DNA from: Cloeon dipterum | Taxonomy: Eukaryota; Arthropoda; Insecta; Ephemeroptera; Baetidae | Assembly (NCBI RefSeq): GCF_949628265.1 | Contig: NC_088788.1 | Coordinates: 13,206,001 to 13,270,000 of the forward strand | Direction: 5' to 3' | DNA: 64,000 nt | Shown here: piece by piece, positions 27,548-40,100 of the stretch | How the letters are laid out: the number at the start of each line of letters is the position of its first letter | Position numbering within the stretch: the stretch's first letter is position 1 | Translations under genes and position numbers: made by a program | The notes under the pieces: generated by a model | What the model saw: only the letters and a program-made list of their open reading frames with translations | Database searches by the model: none | Told to the model about the DNA's origin: nothing

Positions 27548-29233
27548 GATATCCAGTCCAGCCTACAAATATTTTTCAATTTTACATATATGTACACAAA
27601 AGAAAAAATCACGAGCACAGATAATAATTAATGTAAATTTAATGTAGTGAGTTTTAGGTCTGTGAGTGGGACCTAAACTATGATACACAACAAGAGAAGC
27701 GAAAGAGCGGCAGCAACTGTGGCCTGTCGTTTTACTCACAATCAGTCTCAGTAGTCCAGTAGTCTGAAGAATCAAGAGAAGATAAAGCGTCTTCTGGCTT
27801 CTTCTTGGCAGTTCTTGGTTCAGTTCAGTTCAGTTGTTTCGGTTCATGCCATTCTCCTCCTTCCTTTTTCCCTTCAGCTTGAATGATGAATGATTGGCGA
27901 TTGGCTAGTTGTTTTCCTTTGCTCTAAACCAGTGAGATCATCAATTTGCTTCATGAGCTTTTACCATTGGTTGTTGACAATGTTTACCAAAAAGTCCGCG
28001 ACTTTTGAATCAAACAGGTGTCCGCCGGCGACCGACGACCTTGTTGAAGTCTGATTCTCGCCGACTTTGAAATGATATAACTGGATTATCTTGTAAGTTT
28101 TCTCGTTCATAAGAATTTATCACGGCTAGCATTATATGCATGTATATTAGATTGGAATGCCTTCCAAATCGATCGATATTGGGATTTATTAAAACATTTT
28201 TTCTCGCGAGTTCTTGCAAAAGAACATGCGCCTGCTGTGCAGCGGATGGTAGCTGTGTGCTAAATATCCGAATTTTTCCTCTCGCAACGATCACACTATG
28301 GACCCATCAATGTTAATTTTCAACTTGTTAATGTATGTATGTAGTTCTGATTGTCTTCTAATATTTATTCATGTTTTTCCAATGACCTGCAATATCATTC
28401 TTTTTAACCGCAGTTTTGCGAACAATATTAAATATTTTAGCACCGCTGAAATTAAGGAAATTAAGTTCAAAACGATCAAAACAAACTATAATTCCATAGT
28501 GCGCCATATCTTTCTGCTTTGGTGAGAGAGGTATTATGTATTGTATTAATTTGGACTTTGGACATTTGGAGAACTCACCATTTGGACACCCCCTTCTCCT
28601 CTTTTATTTGCATTAAAAATAACTTAATTTAATAATTTTCCACTCCAACGCATTAAGTTTGATCCCTTTGGGGACAATCGCAAAAATTTAGTGACTGTTA
28701 TACCGCAACAGCAGCTAATTTAAATTTTAAAATGATGCTCATCATTTATCTAAATTGCTTCCTATTACATATCATACACGTAACAAAATTTGAACAGCAA
28801 TAATTGAAGCGGTTGGTTCCAAAAACACATGATGACCTCAGCAGCCACTCTTCACACATCATACTTCTCAAACATCTTGGAGTCTTTATATTATATATGT
28901 ACGAAAATGAAACCTGTGATGATGCAACCTCGCAAACATTTGTGTTTTCCCCTACCAAAAAATAGCAAGCGCGCGATCTCAGATGACACAAGCGGAGGCA
29001 ACGATTTTTCTACTAATCCTTTTCCAACGCGATAACAGCAAAAGGAGTCGCGCAAGTAAATCAACAAAACATCACAAACAGCATTTTTATCTCAAGTCAG
29101 GCGAATTTTCTAACAAAATTTACAACGTTCTAATGTGTCCCGTCGTTAGGAAAGCGCCGTCAAAATTAACACCGGCATGTTTAATTTTTTCAGGGCCTAC
29201 TTCGTCCGCAGCAAGGCAGACAACGACGAGACG
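27548..29233. other. Divergent spacer before the PRR11-like gene
   Basis: 1.7 kb between divergent genes. It should hold promoters and noncoding first exons: the acceptor TTTAATTTTTTCAG ends at about 29,191, just before the PRR11-like start. A short direct repeat of CAGTT units occurs near 27,820-27,835. No other gene supported. Confidence 0.45.
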
Positions 29234-30442
29234 ATGCCGTCGGGCAGGCGGGCCAAGAAAAAGCAGCAGAAACGAAACCGAAAACGACGCCAGTTGCTCG
29301 AGAGGTCTCGCAGGAGCAGGGATGACCTCATCAACTCTGCCCTGGAGGAGACGGACGTCGTGGCCTTCGTGCCGACGCCCAGGAGCGTCCTCAATCGCTC
29401 GCACCGCTCATCCTTCTGTGACGTGACAGATGGGCCCATCTTTGGTACTCCCGCAGGAGACAGCAAGGCCAGAGGACGCACCCTCTTCATCAACAGCACC
29501 CCGAGGCGGAGGATCAGTTACTCGCCGTCACCTAGCAGGTTCCGCAGCCCCCAGAGGCCCACCTCGCAGCTGTTTAAACCTGTCATCACCGTTGAGGAGG
29601 CAAAGCTGTGCGGCGGTGAAGAGACTGACACTGCTCCCTTGCAACTGGCGTGCATCACTAGCTCAACAGATAAACCCGAAAAGACAGTTTCAAAGCTATT
29701 CGACGGAAGCTGCGTGAAAGGTGCTTTTGTGACGCTCCTAAACACTGTGACTGCGTACTTCTGGAAAATCTACTTGTCATTCACCACAGCTACAGTTACC
29801 AGAACTAAGAAGCATGATTGCAGTGGAGACGCAGCACTAACTGCAAAATTGGACCAAATTCTGCTATGTATCAGTGAAATTAGCATCAAACAGGATAAAT
29901 TCAACGAGAGACAGGAAAATCTATTCAACAGACTATCCGTTTTGGAGGCAAAAATGTCTAGCTCAGCCCCAATTGCAATTCGGGCACTGTCTTCAGGAGG
30001 ACCACCCCCGCCCCCGCCGCCTCCACCACCCATGCCCATCTTCAAAGCTGCAGAACCCCTCGAAATTATCAAAAAACCTCATAACCAACTGGCAGTTAAA
30101 GACAAAGGGCCATCAAGACCAAGCATCACACTCGAGGATATACTAGGAGTTCAGCTGAAGAAAACCCCTGCTGTGAGACCAGTAAGTATTTTTGTTCTGT
30201 GCTCACAATGCACTCATATTGATCATGAATATATTTTTCAGTACTCTGATAGAACTCCCTCAAAAGGATCAGGACTAAAGGGTCCATTGGTGTCTGTAGA
30301 CATGATTCGATCTGTGAAGCTGAAGCCAACAACAATGCGTCGACAGAGTTTGGAACGACCCCTTCAAACACCAAGCTCGATTTTTTTTCTCTCACGAAAC
30401 CCAAGCATATTTACCGAAACTGAAAGTGAACTGAAAATTTAA
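29234..30442 (+). CDS. PRR11-like proline-rich protein
   Basis: Two exons (29234-30181 and 30242-30442) give 382 residues. The N-terminus is very basic (GRRAKKKQQKRNRKRRQ), then a Ser/Arg-rich region containing FGTPAGDSKARGRTLF, a hydrophobic/helical middle, a short coiled coil (around SEISIKQDKFNERQENLFNR), a run of ten prolines (30,005-30,034), then two repeated beta-strand-like motifs: ITLEDILGVQLKKT and PLVSVDMIRSVKLKP. Vertebrate PRR11 has the same order: basic start, coiled coil, polyproline, then two copies of a (I/V)T(V)xDLxxVxLK motif. In mammals PRR11 acts in cell-cycle progression and actin/chromatin control; the function in arthropods is not known to me. The Met at 29234 is chosen because an acceptor lies between it and an upstream Met at 29177. 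Confidence 0.7.
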   Translation: MPSGRRAKKKQQKRNRKRRQLLERSRRSRDDLINSALEETDVVAFVPTPRSVLNRSHRSSFCDVTDGPIFGTPAGDSKARGRTLFINSTPRRRISYSPSPSRFRSPQRPTSQLFKPVITVEEAKLCGGEETDTAPLQLACITSSTDKPEKTVSKLFDGSCVKGAFVTLLNTVTAYFWKIYLSFTTATVTRTKKHDCSGDAALTAKLDQILLCISEISIKQDKFNERQENLFNRLSVLEAKMSSSAPIAIRALSSGGPPPPPPPPPPMPIFKAAEPLEIIKKPHNQLAVKDKGPSRPSITLEDILGVQLKKTPAVRPVSIFVLCSQCTHIDHEYIFQYSDRTPSKGSGLKGPLVSVDMIRSVKLKPTTMRRQSLERPLQTPSSIFFLSRNPSIFTETESELKI

Positions 30443-31815
30443 CGTGTCGTGATCTAAGATTGAACTGTTTTAAGAATGGGACAAAGTGATAATAGCTAAT
30501 AACAAAAACTGCTTAATAGCATCAACACAAAATCATTTCATTTTAAGGTTAGCTTTATTTACACTTTAACTGAACTTCAATGACTGTTCCTTAATGGTGT
30601 TCTTTTAACATTTTAACTTTAGGTCCTAACATTGACCTTTGTCAAATTTCACAAATTGTTCATCTGATGTGATGGCAAGCATATTGCTTGCTTTACAGAG
30701 ATCGATTATGTCAATCATGATTGATGTAAGAGAGGATTACTCAATCTCGTAATGTGCTTCAGCTGAATGGATTATGTTAATAATATGCTTTGCAGAATTA
30801 CGGAAAGGTATAATCAATTAAAAATTTCTACAAAACTAAGTTAGTTCATATTTCAAACACAATAATTCCCATTGCTTCCATTTTCGAGATTTTATTACAT
30901 ATTTTAACGCTAGATTCAAAGTCTTATTTCCCAGCAAAAAAAAGCTCTATATGGGAGCAGAGATGAAAACTTAAAATATAATGAGATTTCTGCTTTCAAA
31001 AAGAGCTAAATTATAAAGAATTGCTTACATCTCCATTAAATTTTATTATTTTATTTAATTTAAAAGAATGATAATATCGCGCATTTCATTTCGTACTATT
31101 ACGCCATTTTGAGGGGGACAGTGGGACAATCATTACAATATATATTTCTTCCTTGTTTACATGGTTTTGTTTGTAGTTTTAATACATTAAGATTTAAAGT
31201 TTCTACTGGAAAAAATGTCCAGTAATTTCGGTAATTTCATTCCAATAAAAAAGTTTTTATTCTCATTAAGTATGTACCAAAATTTGGTTAACTTTCGGAT
31301 CATTTTTATAAAAATTTAGAATGAAAATATAATTGTTTCCAATTTAGAATGAACTCAAAACGATTCCGAAATAATAATGATCTTCAAAAATATGATTCAA
31401 ATCTAATTTAAAATTCAAATTTTAAATAGAGAATAAGATAATATATTATATTTTTTGCAAGGACAATTTTAAGAGCGAACGCTGGCGGCTTGTATTATAT
31501 ACATAAATTTATAATTATACGTGCCGTACATAGTTGGTACCATGTTGGCACGCTTCGAGATTGGCGCCAAAACGCGTTGATCCTAAGTAACCAGCCCATA
31601 TGATTTTCTTGCTATCCTCCTCACCTCCTGTCAATATTATCTTTTCGCCGCAATCTTAATCAAATTAAATTGAATCAGAATAGAATACTTTTTTCATAAA
31701 TATACAGCTGACTATAAATGAATTGATTAAGCGCTCATTTCAAGTCAAAGTAAGGTTTTAAATTTTCAAAAGAAGATTACTACTTGTAGAATTAAATAAT
31801 ATAAAATAAGGGAAG
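30443..31815. other. Spacer between PRR11-like gene and LRWD1
   Basis: AT-rich region; the first part is presumably 3' UTR. Near 31,200-31,230 there are short repeats of a TGTCCAGTAATTTCGG kind, and around 31,550 a GC-richer patch that may be the LRWD1 promoter. No coding region or RNA gene recognised. Confidence 0.45.
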
Positions 31816-33700
31816 ATGTCTCCTGGGCTTCACACAGAAATTGATGGACAGGTTTTCCGGCCGGTTGAATTTCTTCGTGTTCATTCCATCGATGACAACA
31901 AGTCTGACATTCAAACTGAGGTAAATAATGCATAATTTTTCCGAATGAAATCATCCTCTCCACAATATATGTAATTGTGATTTCAGATTTGGCACAGCGC
32001 TTTTCAGCCAGATTTGGAAAACCCAGGAAAGCTTACATTCTTGCTAGCAACCTGTGGAGGAAATAGCGTTTGCATCACAGATGTTAAAACGTCTACAGTA
32101 AAATATAAATTCAAAGCAGAAATCGGGTAATTTTTTGTTTAATAAAACAAAATATGATTAATACTATGTACATAATATTTACAAAAATTCTGATATAATT
32201 GTTACAGAGAAAAACTATTTTCCCTGGCCTGGGGAACCAACCTCTCACATTCAGTAAATTCCATTTTGGCAGTTGGAGGCACAGGGAAACAAATTTACTT
32301 CATCTCACCAAATGATTCATCAGTGGAAGCTGCAGAATTATCAGGCTTTACAAACTTGAGGGGCAAACAGCGCGCGGTTGTCTCTTTAATATTTCATCCC
32401 AGCCAACTCGATGTTCTTTTCTGTAAGTCCAACATCCAGAGGTTGAAATTTGATTTGAAAAGAACTACAACATTTTTGCGCAGGTGGATTTATTACAACA
32501 AAAACAAGTCAGATTTTGGTTACGCAGTTTGACCCTTCGAAATTATCAAATCTGAAGGTTCTGCACAAGCTAAGCTGCCCTGATTCGCTCATTCAGGCTG
32601 ATTTCCACGTGACTAGCAGCACACTTTTCTGTGCTCACGACAGAGGACTGCATGCTTGGGACTTGGACTGCAACCTGAGCAAAATTGATGATGATAGGTT
32701 GGTCCAAATAATATTGAATGTGCAATAAGTAACTTTCTGACTCCTTGCTCTACCTTCGTATTTTCAGGTCTGAAGGTTATTCAGTAACCTTGCCCCAACC
32801 CATGGACAAAACGATTGGCATGTTGCACAACAGCACAGAAACTATGGTTGACTCCGTTCTATCTCTTAGGGGAACCTCAATGGTCGCTTATAAAATAGTG
32901 ACGTTTGGATGTATTGTCATTTTTGACGTTAGTGATGCTGAAATGAAGAACAAGAAACTAGAGCCCAAATCATTCCTCATGCTAGAGCACGACGACTCCA
33001 ACGACGCCTACTTGTACCTTGGTTGGGAACCAGGTTAGAATACTTCCCATTTTTTCTTGAACCTCTGCTCAGCACATCCTGCGTGCTTAAAGCTCACCTG
33101 GTCTAAATAATACCGCCAAGTGAGTGGCCGCAGCACCGAGCTCTTTAATTAAAACGCCAGATATTGGTCCTTAGCCACTGTAAAGGTGTGAAAATCAGTT
33201 AAAGTGGCGAGTTGGCGCCTCCCCTATTTAAGTAATTAAAGTCTTAATTATCCAAATTGCTTGAATATCTCCCATTGCCTTGACATTACTAGCAATGCCT
33301 TAACAATGCGAGCCAACAGGCTGGTAAATATTAAGGTGCTACATTTTGAAAATTCGTTAACATTTTTGAGCTGATTTCAGCAAGTTATTCTAAATTGTGG
33401 CATGTTTTGTTTGTTTCAGAGAAGAAAATTCTCGCGTGCGGCGATGGTTCCGGAGGAGTTTGGGTGTACAATCTCGCCAACCTCAACCTAAATTCAGACA
33501 TAACATTTTCCACTCCACCATCTACCATTCTGAAGTGGCCAAAGCTGAAAGATGAGTATGTCGAGATTGATCGAAAGGTGACAGTAGGGTGCAGGAATCG
33601 CAAACAGCTGAGCAATTTTGTTACTCATGTTAGTATGAACCAAGACTATCTCGTCTCAGTGACAAGGACCAACTTCATTTGTGTTTGGAAAGGGAATTAA
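31816..33700 (+). CDS. LRWD1: LRWD1/ORCA-like WD40 protein without the leucine-rich repeats
   Basis: Six exons (31816-31920, 31987-32126, 32208-32422, 32484-32697, 32768-33033, 33420-33700) encode 406 residues of WD40 beta-propeller. Matching segments to the C-terminal half of vertebrate LRWD1 occur in order: DNKSDIQTEIWHSAFQPDLE, ATCGGNSVCITDVKT, KLFSLAWGT, KQRAVVSLIFHPSQLDVLFC, LGWEPEKKILACGDGSGGVW, STILKWPKL and a final LVSVTRTNFICVWKGN. LRWD1 (ORCA) binds the origin recognition complex and repressive histone marks at heterochromatin. The vertebrate protein is near 650 residues with N-terminal leucine-rich repeats; here the Met at 31816 opens directly before the propeller. No leucine-rich exon is visible in the 1.3 kb upstream. 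Confidence 0.82.
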
Positions 33701-34095
33701 ATCATTCCTGATCAGATTTCCTAAAATAAATTATATTTTTCTAGGCAAACCGATTTTATTGACTTTCATTTTTGCAAGATGCATTGAAAATAGAATTAAG
33801 TTATATAAATTCTCAATCAATATATAAAAAAATAACAGAACCATGCCACATCTACTTCATCAATACCGAAAGTTTTAGAGGCTCATGTCCTGTGAGCTGA
33901 ACAACATTGGGAAACCAGACCATTCACATAGATATATTCAACAATTAAGCAAAAGCTGCTGGCACTTAGAACAAATTGGAGGCCAGACGTGGAAGGCGCA
34001 GTATTAAGAAACAAAAAAGAATGGCAGCGATTTTTTTATGTTTCCTTTGCCTCCTGCAGCTGCACTCAACGACATCAACAGCAAACATTTCATTC
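33701..34095. other. Spacer between convergent LRWD1 and Josephin genes
   Basis: About 400 bases, AT-rich, with AATAAA-type signals near 33,725 on the plus strand; probably the 3' UTRs of both genes. Nothing else seen. Confidence 0.5.
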
Positions 34096-35245
34096 TCACG
34101 TCCTTGTATCACTAGATTTGAGCCAACTTTGGTTTTCGCCCACTTCCTTTCGCACAATCACAAACAGCAATTTGTCAGCCTCGTTAAGCTGTTCTTTGAG
34201 GTAGATAACAAGTTCCGCTTCCTGCAAATCCAAACCGCAAATTCCTTAGAATTCAAACAAGTCAAAGTTCGCTTCATTTTGTACCTTTCCAATTATCAGA
34301 GGCGTGTCCAGCTTGGAATCGAGGTTGTAAAAGTCTCCATTGATTTCTTTTATGGCAAACCAGTGACGTCGGTTGAGGGGAAGCGAAATCGGTCCTATTT
34401 TGGTTTCATTTGCTATGTTCAAGATGAGGCCAAACACATTGCTCATATTCAGACAGCTTGGATCTCTGTTGAGTTGAATTTTGGTTAGAAAACGTACTAG
34501 GTTAAGTGGAAAAAATTAGAACATTCAGAAATTTTAGATCAATGAAAAAGTGATACTTGCAAAATAATCAATAACTACTTTAAAATAATTCTGTAAAGCT
34601 GTCAACGCGTTTAATGGTGGGCAACATTTTATTCCAAAAATATCATATTTGGTTTAGGAGTGGGCCTATGAAATTTATTTTCAGATTTTCTCCAAATTTA
34701 ACCCACTAAGGGTGGATTCTAGATAGGCTTGTAACCTCCTATTGTGTCCCTCGATTTGTCACATAGTGTCCCCTCAGTCTCATAATTATGTTCCTAGATA
34801 CTTTATATTTAGGTTAAACATCATGAGGTGTGAAGCCTATCTCAGACCCACCCTAACTGAATTAATAAAAATATCTGTGATGCTTCAAAATTAAGAGATG
34901 ACTGTACTGTATGGAAGAGAAAAAGAAAATTGCTAACTTTCTTTTGTCGAACCAAACTGCTTCATAGCCGACAGTTTGCAGAGCTGTGCTGAGCACATTA
35001 ATGTCATAGTTGCCAAGCCCTAAGAAGGATTTGTGAGGGTTGACCCAGGCCTTTGGAGCCAATGAATTGCAGATTGCATCCAGATCAGCCTGCTTGAAAG
35101 CATCCTGCTGCTGGAAAATGTTGTTCAGGGCGTGCAGGGCGCACAGCTCTTTACACTGTAATTGTTTTCAACATCATTTATTGCTACCTTGAGACACAAA
35201 AATTACCTGTCGCTCATGGTAAATGCTGAATTCTTGTTTATTCAT
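34096..35245 (-). CDS. Josephin-domain deubiquitinase (JOSD1/2 type)
   Basis: Four coding exons give about 187 residues consisting of a stand-alone Josephin domain, a cysteine protease that cleaves ubiquitin chains. The start [13 protein letters not shown] (exon 35,207-35,245) leads into [20 protein letters not shown] with the catalytic Cys18 of the [10 protein letters not shown] motif; the catalytic His is in RRHWFAIKE and the Asn/Asp in YNLDSKL. The last exon is reached by a 68-bp intron and encodes [20 protein letters not shown] then a QSW motif as in JOSD1/2. The length equals that of vertebrate JOSD1/2 and there are no ubiquitin-interacting motifs or polyglutamine, which excludes ataxin-3. 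All splice sites are GT-AG and phases agree. Confidence 0.92.
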
Positions 35246-37110
35246 CAGCGTATCGTGTAATTTGGGTTTCTATTTACTTTTATAATTCATAAGGGAATGT
35301 TGATAAGAAGCATTCTGCGCTCCCTGGAAATTATGTATTATTGCCGTTTGCTTGCGGGAGGTAATAGAGGCGTGGACCGTCGACAGTAAAGTGAAAAACT
35401 AATATCGCAAAAAATATCACTCACATCCACACATATCAGATTTTAATAAGTTGCGTACGCTCGTAAGTCAGGTGTGACAGGTGTTTTGTTTGTTTTGCGT
35501 TGCGTGATTTTTTACGTCCGTGCGGTCTCGAGACTTTTGAAGCTGATGCTGACATCTGAACGCCGCCGACGCAACTTCAAGGAAGTAGAAAGAGCAGAGA
35601 GCGGAAACCGGGGAATATTATTTTTTATTTGGCACGAGGCATGATCTGACAATAAATTCTGTAAATTTCGATACTTAAAAAATACTAGCGATGCAAAGTA
35701 TTAAAATTAATTAAGAAACCCGAACCGAAGTGAAATTTGTGGAAAGGCACAGTGCGTACAGCATTTTAGCAGGGTTTGTCGCGGTTCGAGGATATTATAT
35801 TTAATATTGAGTAAAATTTTATATTGAAAAATGAAAAAACGCCGTGAAACCAATATATTTTAGGTCAGTTCCTGCGTTGGCCGTAGAACTGAAATTTTGA
35901 ACAACGTGTTGAGCTCGTATCGTCAAAGCGAAAAGCGAAACAACTTTTTCTGTTATTGTGTCTTGGATACTCCTCGGCCTGGCTCTCGAGTGACGAGGAG
36001 TCAGCGAGCAAAGGAGCCATGGGTGCGTCATGTCATGTGCCAGTCAGTGATTGGAAAAATACATTTTGGGGCGTGGAAGACGTCAAAGCTACTTTTAGTT
36101 AAATAGTGCTCGCTTGAAGTTTGAGATAAAATAAAGAAAAGCCAATTTTATTCTTGGGGTAGCGGTCGCGCACCGCGCCCTCCGTCTGCAAGCGCGTGTT
36201 GGGGCAGATCAGGCCGAGGAGTGTTACGACATACTGTAATTATTGTAAGGACGGTATAAGTACACTTCTACCGTCCTTACCGATCAAGGGTACCTAATTT
36301 TTTTAATAAAAATAGGGAATTTGTGAGTCACTTCGGCTGTAAAATAATTAACGTAATAAGTCAAATAATCGGCCGGTGAGCAATTTTTGCAATTCCGACA
36401 ATAGGAACCGCCGTGTCTTTGATTTGAATAACTTGCACCCGTTTTTATGATTTCTTTGACTGTGATCGTTTAAAAAACTGCTAAATTACCAAACTATCAG
36501 GATCTAACTGCAGTAATTTTATTACTTTTCTACTGCCAATTATTTTACTGATCTTGGTGTCCACGCACTTTTACCTTGCTTGAGGAATGGCTTAATTATT
36601 TATCCTTATATTTTAGGAACAAGATATATATATATATGGTTTAAAATAGTGCAAACAACTTAACGAAATCAACATTTTGAACTAAGAAATCAAGTTATTA
36701 AAAATTATCTTCTCACTCACCTGCCTTCATAAATCAAAGAACATATTTTTTATAATGTTATTTAACTATATAATTTTAATTTTTTTTCACTGTACTTAAC
36801 ACAAAGTGCATGGGAAAATAATATCATAGCGTACATTTAAATACGTGCATTTATCAACAAACATTAATTTATAAGAGCTATAATTAGTCGTCACTCACTC
36901 AATTTGACAGCCTTATCAATATTGTGCTTGTGAACATTTGAATAGCACTGCGCGAGCTGTCGTCGACTGAAGGAATTTGTCACCTTGTGAACATAAGTGT
37001 GTGACGTTGTTGCTGCTGCTGCAAATTGATATTATCATGAAATCAGCAAGAGAACTAATTGCGAACGTATCTCTCGCGATCGGTGCGGTGCGAACCACTC
37101 AAGATTTGAG
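35246..37110. other. Divergent spacer between Josephin gene and class B GPCR
   Basis: 1.9 kb. Stretches at 35,450-35,620, 35,940-36,080 and 36,150-36,230 are richer in G+C and CpG and may be promoters or noncoding first exons. A TA-dinucleotide run sits at about 36,625-36,640. A perfect 12-bp stem hairpin is listed separately. No coding exon supported. Confidence 0.45.
36245..36280. repeat. Perfect 12-bp inverted repeat (hairpin)
   Basis: GTAAGGACGGTA at 36,245-36,256 pairs without mismatch with TACCGTCCTTAC at 36,269-36,280. The 12-base loop itself contains AAGT/ACTT, extending the palindrome with one mismatch. It lies in a spacer with no other feature. Confidence 0.7.
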
Positions 37111-40100
37111 ATGTCCACCAGCGCACTCGCCATAAGGTGGACACTACTGATCATTTGCGTTGCTTCGTCACATCGGTCATGTCTCGTAAGTAATTGAACC
37201 GTCTGCATAACTTTTGTTAATTGTAAATAGCTGTACGTCTGAGTTAAATGAATACCCCCTCCATGCGCGGTTTGATTTTGACGTTCTACAAAAAATCTTT
37301 ATCGTTCGTGAGGTGAAATTTTCAAATGATTTGCGAGCCAAGTGTTTAAATTACTCACGTTTTTTAAATTATTTTTTATATCTTAAAAAGATTATTCGAA
37401 CAAGGATATCGTTTGGCATTAATCATGACCTTGACGAATTTAATTCAATGATTTTTTGATATCGCAATGAGAAACAAAATCTAAAAACACAATCGTGCTT
37501 CCAAGGCTTCTGCGGAGCAAGGCTGCCTCTACAGGGACTACCCCGTGCCAATGCCATTGCAGGCGTTCGCCCATTGGGGCTGCTGGGGTTGTTACAGCTA
37601 CATGCAGAGGTACGCCTCTGGCGGCCAAATCCCCGTGAACTTCAAATGCAAAGTGGACGGCTACAAAGTCCCGTGTGCGCACAACGAGAGCCTCTTCTTC
37701 GATCGCACCGACGCGGAAATGGTCACGCGAGTAAGAGCGAAGCGAAATTTGAGGCACCCTATACCTGCCGTATGGGCTAATAAATTTTCTTTGAATCAGA
37801 TTTCTGCATCGCTGCGGAACGAAGGGGACGCGGCCAAATGGATGCAGTGCTGCGAGGCATCTGAGCGATGCTGCCTTTCGCATTTGCAAAATTACAGCAA
37901 CGAAGAGAAAAGGGAAAACGAAACAAAGTGCCCGGCGCTGTGGGACGGATGGGAGTGCTGGGGGCAAACACCGCCTGCAGCAACAGCCCGCGGCTCGTGT
38001 CCCAGTTACATCTATTCAGGAGAGCCTCCCTCTTGCCAGTGTAGGTGCAATCCAATCTTCTATAATTCAAAAGTTGGTATTGAATATATGCAAAGGAGAC
38101 AAAAATCAGCATTTATTTAAGCGACGTGGAAAGTTAGAGCAGTGACTGCAGCTAAGCAGTACTGTGTAAGAATATATTTTGCTTGGTGAATCGTTGTAAA
38201 AACTAGCGCACTTTAATATTTCTCTCTCCATTGATCAGTAAAAATTATTTAAAATAAGGTTTCCTTCTGCTGATATTGAAAAACTCACGTTTTGTATTAA
38301 GTGAAAGTCACGGTCCATAGGATAGATTTCGCTTATCTTAAGCAAATCCGTCGAAATCCACAAGTTGTCAGTATATATCGCTGAAAATCTGCAAAAAGTT
38401 TTTATTATTTTCATTTTTGGGAAAATTTGGGAAATTTTTTTAAAATGAAGCGTGCATCGGATATTGGAATCCTCTTGCCGGGCCTGATCGAGTGAATACC
38501 AAATTTAGGGTCATCGGCAAAGGTCAACATAGGCCATTTTCTCAAAATTTGGCAGTTTCCGTAATTTTATACCCATAGCAGAGATTTTAAAAAATCTGAA
38601 AACAATATCCTATATAAAATATAGTTCCAAGGAAAAGTATAACCTTTTTTGGCACTTTCAAACCAAAATAACATGATTCTTTTATTTTTCCAATAAAACC
38701 GTAATTGCCAAATATCAGTTAGTTTAAACCATCATAATTGCAAACTTTCGCTTTATTTTCGACTCAGCTTGACATTCCATGGCGTCCTGAAGGGTTTTGG
38801 TACGCTCAGAATTAAAAAAATTGCCACTGAGAAGGGCAAAAGAATACTAAAATCAACACCAATTATTAAAATACTATCCGTATTAATTTCCTTTGACTTT
38901 GACCGATGTTACTTGATTCAGAAAGAAATAGATTGCTTTATTTATTTTACATATGCACCAAAAGTTTTCTAAAAAGAATCCTGTGATTGCCACAAGAAAA
39001 AATGGACAAATGCTTTTTTGTAGATTTTCATATGGTGTATCAAATTTAAAAACGTGTGAAATTTAATACATATAAAATCAGAAAATTAATTTTTTGCTAA
39101 AAGCACACATTCTATATCCTTATTTTTGCAATCCCATTGTGCGTGTTAGCCCCGTGAGTAATTCAACAGAATACAACAATAAGCCAAAATAAACTCACGT
39201 TTAGTTGGCCATTCATAGCGAACAATACACCTGTGAATGGGCCACGTATCACACTGCATGAACAGAAACTTTTCGACCAAATCATATAACTCACCATGCA
39301 GCCGTGTCAATAACGTAACCTTTTCCAAGTCATTCATCCTAATGATTTATTCAAGCCAGTATATGGCAGCGGATGGAACGAGAAATTGCTAGTTCATGGA
39401 TGTATGTTTCAGTGAGCAGCTGGAAAACGTGCTTTTCCAACGGAACCTGGGCCGTGCACACAGATTTCACGTCGTGTTCGCTCACCTCGCAACTCCGGTC
39501 GAGGCACACTTTTCACATTGTGATTCTCGGAATCTCGACCGGCGCCGCGCTCCCGGCGCTCGCAATCTTCTTCCTGCTCAGGTAATAATTTATAAAAACG
39601 TCCCGTCTCCACTGAGTAATTGCATTGCTTAAACTGTCATTTCTAGGCGGATCAAAAACACTAGAGTACGGCTGCACAGAGCCCTGCTGACCGCAATCAT
39701 TGCAAGAAATGTCCTTGTCATACTCAACAAGAGCTTGGTCATCTTGGACGACATCAACTCCAAAGACGTAGTAAGGGCTTAAATGTGCTTCTCGGTACTG
39801 GGGTTTTAAAAATTAATGCCGGTCCTATAGAAGAGGGAGGACATGCTTTTATTTACTTAAATCTGGGAGCAGCAAGGAAAAAACTCTAGTGGGAAATAGA
39901 AAACTCGTACACGAAAATTTTCGTTTTGATTTTGTAATGAGAATATAGAATTTAATTTTTGAAGAATGGAAATTTATGTGAGTGATTATTTAGTGCGGTA
40001 AACCGTTTCCTACGGCAAGTGATTAAGGATTCTCTGCCGTTATAAATCTTTTTTGCGCTGCTGAAGCTGTTACGTGATGTAATATTTTCTTCAACCACCT

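Noticed and set aside
29177-29233. PRR11-like start at Met 29,177
   Set aside because: A polypyrimidine tract and AG directly after it form an acceptor, and the Met at 29,234 fits the family's basic N-terminus.
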